Shown piece by piece: positions 6,556-6,652 of a DNA stretch of 6,652 nt. The notes under the pieces are model-generated. The model had not been told where the DNA came from, ran no database searches, and saw only the letters and a program-made list of their open reading frames with translations. Source of the stretch: Opitutales bacterium (GTDB lineage Bacteria; Verrucomicrobiota; Verrucomicrobiia; Opitutales; Intestinicryptomonadaceae). Location: contig JAJXPD010000117.1 in assembly GCA_021641325.1 (NCBI GenBank), forward strand, positions 271 through 6,922, read 5' to 3'. The stretch's first letter is position 1; each line of letters starts with the position of its first letter. The position numbers and the translations under genes were made by a program.

Positions 6556-6652
6556 AGCGCAAACACGGAAATGCGAAGATATGCGGCGTCGAAGGTCGGC
6601 GCGCGGTAATTCTCTCGACGGGAATGGCGACTCTTGCGGAGATTTCGGCTGC
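6556..6652 (+). pseudogene. Frameshifted fragment resembling N-acetylneuraminate synthase (NeuB/SpsE family), runs off window
   Basis: Codons from 6603 read AVILSTGMATLAEISA, a close match to the conserved barrel-strand motif of NeuB-family synthases (typically PVILSTGMATLxEI). The residues that normally stand just before it (RYAASK type) appear in a different frame at 6577-6594, reading RYAASK, and that frame stops at 6607-6609. Eleven bases separate the two parts where nine would restore the usual spacing, consistent with a 2-base insertion or a compensating deletion. The upstream frame also has two stops at 6550-6555. The first ~130 residues expected of NeuB (sugar-phosphate/PEP condensing enzyme of sialic acid synthesis) are not recognisable in the 150 bases before. 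The likely reading is a degraded, N-terminally truncated copy. Alternatives: a sequencing error, or chance similarity of a short stretch. Confidence 0.42.

Noticed and set aside
6504..6652. Possible small gene starting at GTG 6504 and running off the window in the NeuB-motif frame
   Set aside because: The frame is open but the first 30 codons resemble nothing, no ribosome site is seen, and the NeuB motif would lie far too close to the start. A degraded fragment explains it better.

Overview
The window looks like a chromosomal segment from a GC-rich Gram-negative bacterium. The best guess is Verrucomicrobiota, or a relative in the PVC group. This is inferred from protein style only: a 'TPDHWHA...EKPL' Gfo/Idh/MocA oxidoreductase, and a secreted ThuA protein fused to helical repeats and a discoidin-like domain. 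Both are common in Verrucomicrobiota, Lentisphaerota and Planctomycetota. There is no rRNA or other phylogenetic marker to settle it.

Left half, plus strand: a two-gene operon for sugar or polysaccharide breakdown. It begins with the 3' part of a Gfo/Idh/MocA dehydrogenase gene, cut by the window edge. After 19 bases comes a 933-residue exported ThuA-domain protein. Pairing of a ThuA domain with a Gfo/Idh/MocA enzyme matches the ThuA/ThuB pair known from disaccharide 3-keto metabolism, so a role in oxidising a glycoside is a reasonable inference. The true substrate cannot be read from the sequence.

Centre: a strong hairpin between the convergent gene sets, with a T-run on both sides, probably terminates transcription from both directions.

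Right half, minus strand: a two-component operon with the kinase first and the regulator second, 8 bases apart. The kinase has the layout of PhoR (TM, extracytoplasmic PDC-like sensor, TM, HAMP, PAS-like, HisKA, HATPase_c). The regulator is a complete OmpR/PhoB-type protein. Upstream of the kinase are a plausible sigma-70 promoter and an 11-base-period direct repeat resembling a Pho box. Together these suggest an autoregulated phosphate-starvation system.

Right edge, plus strand: about 100 bases carry a signature of sialic acid synthase (NeuB family) split over two reading frames. It is probably a broken gene remnant, though only its start is visible. No mobile element, CRISPR array, tRNA or rRNA was seen.
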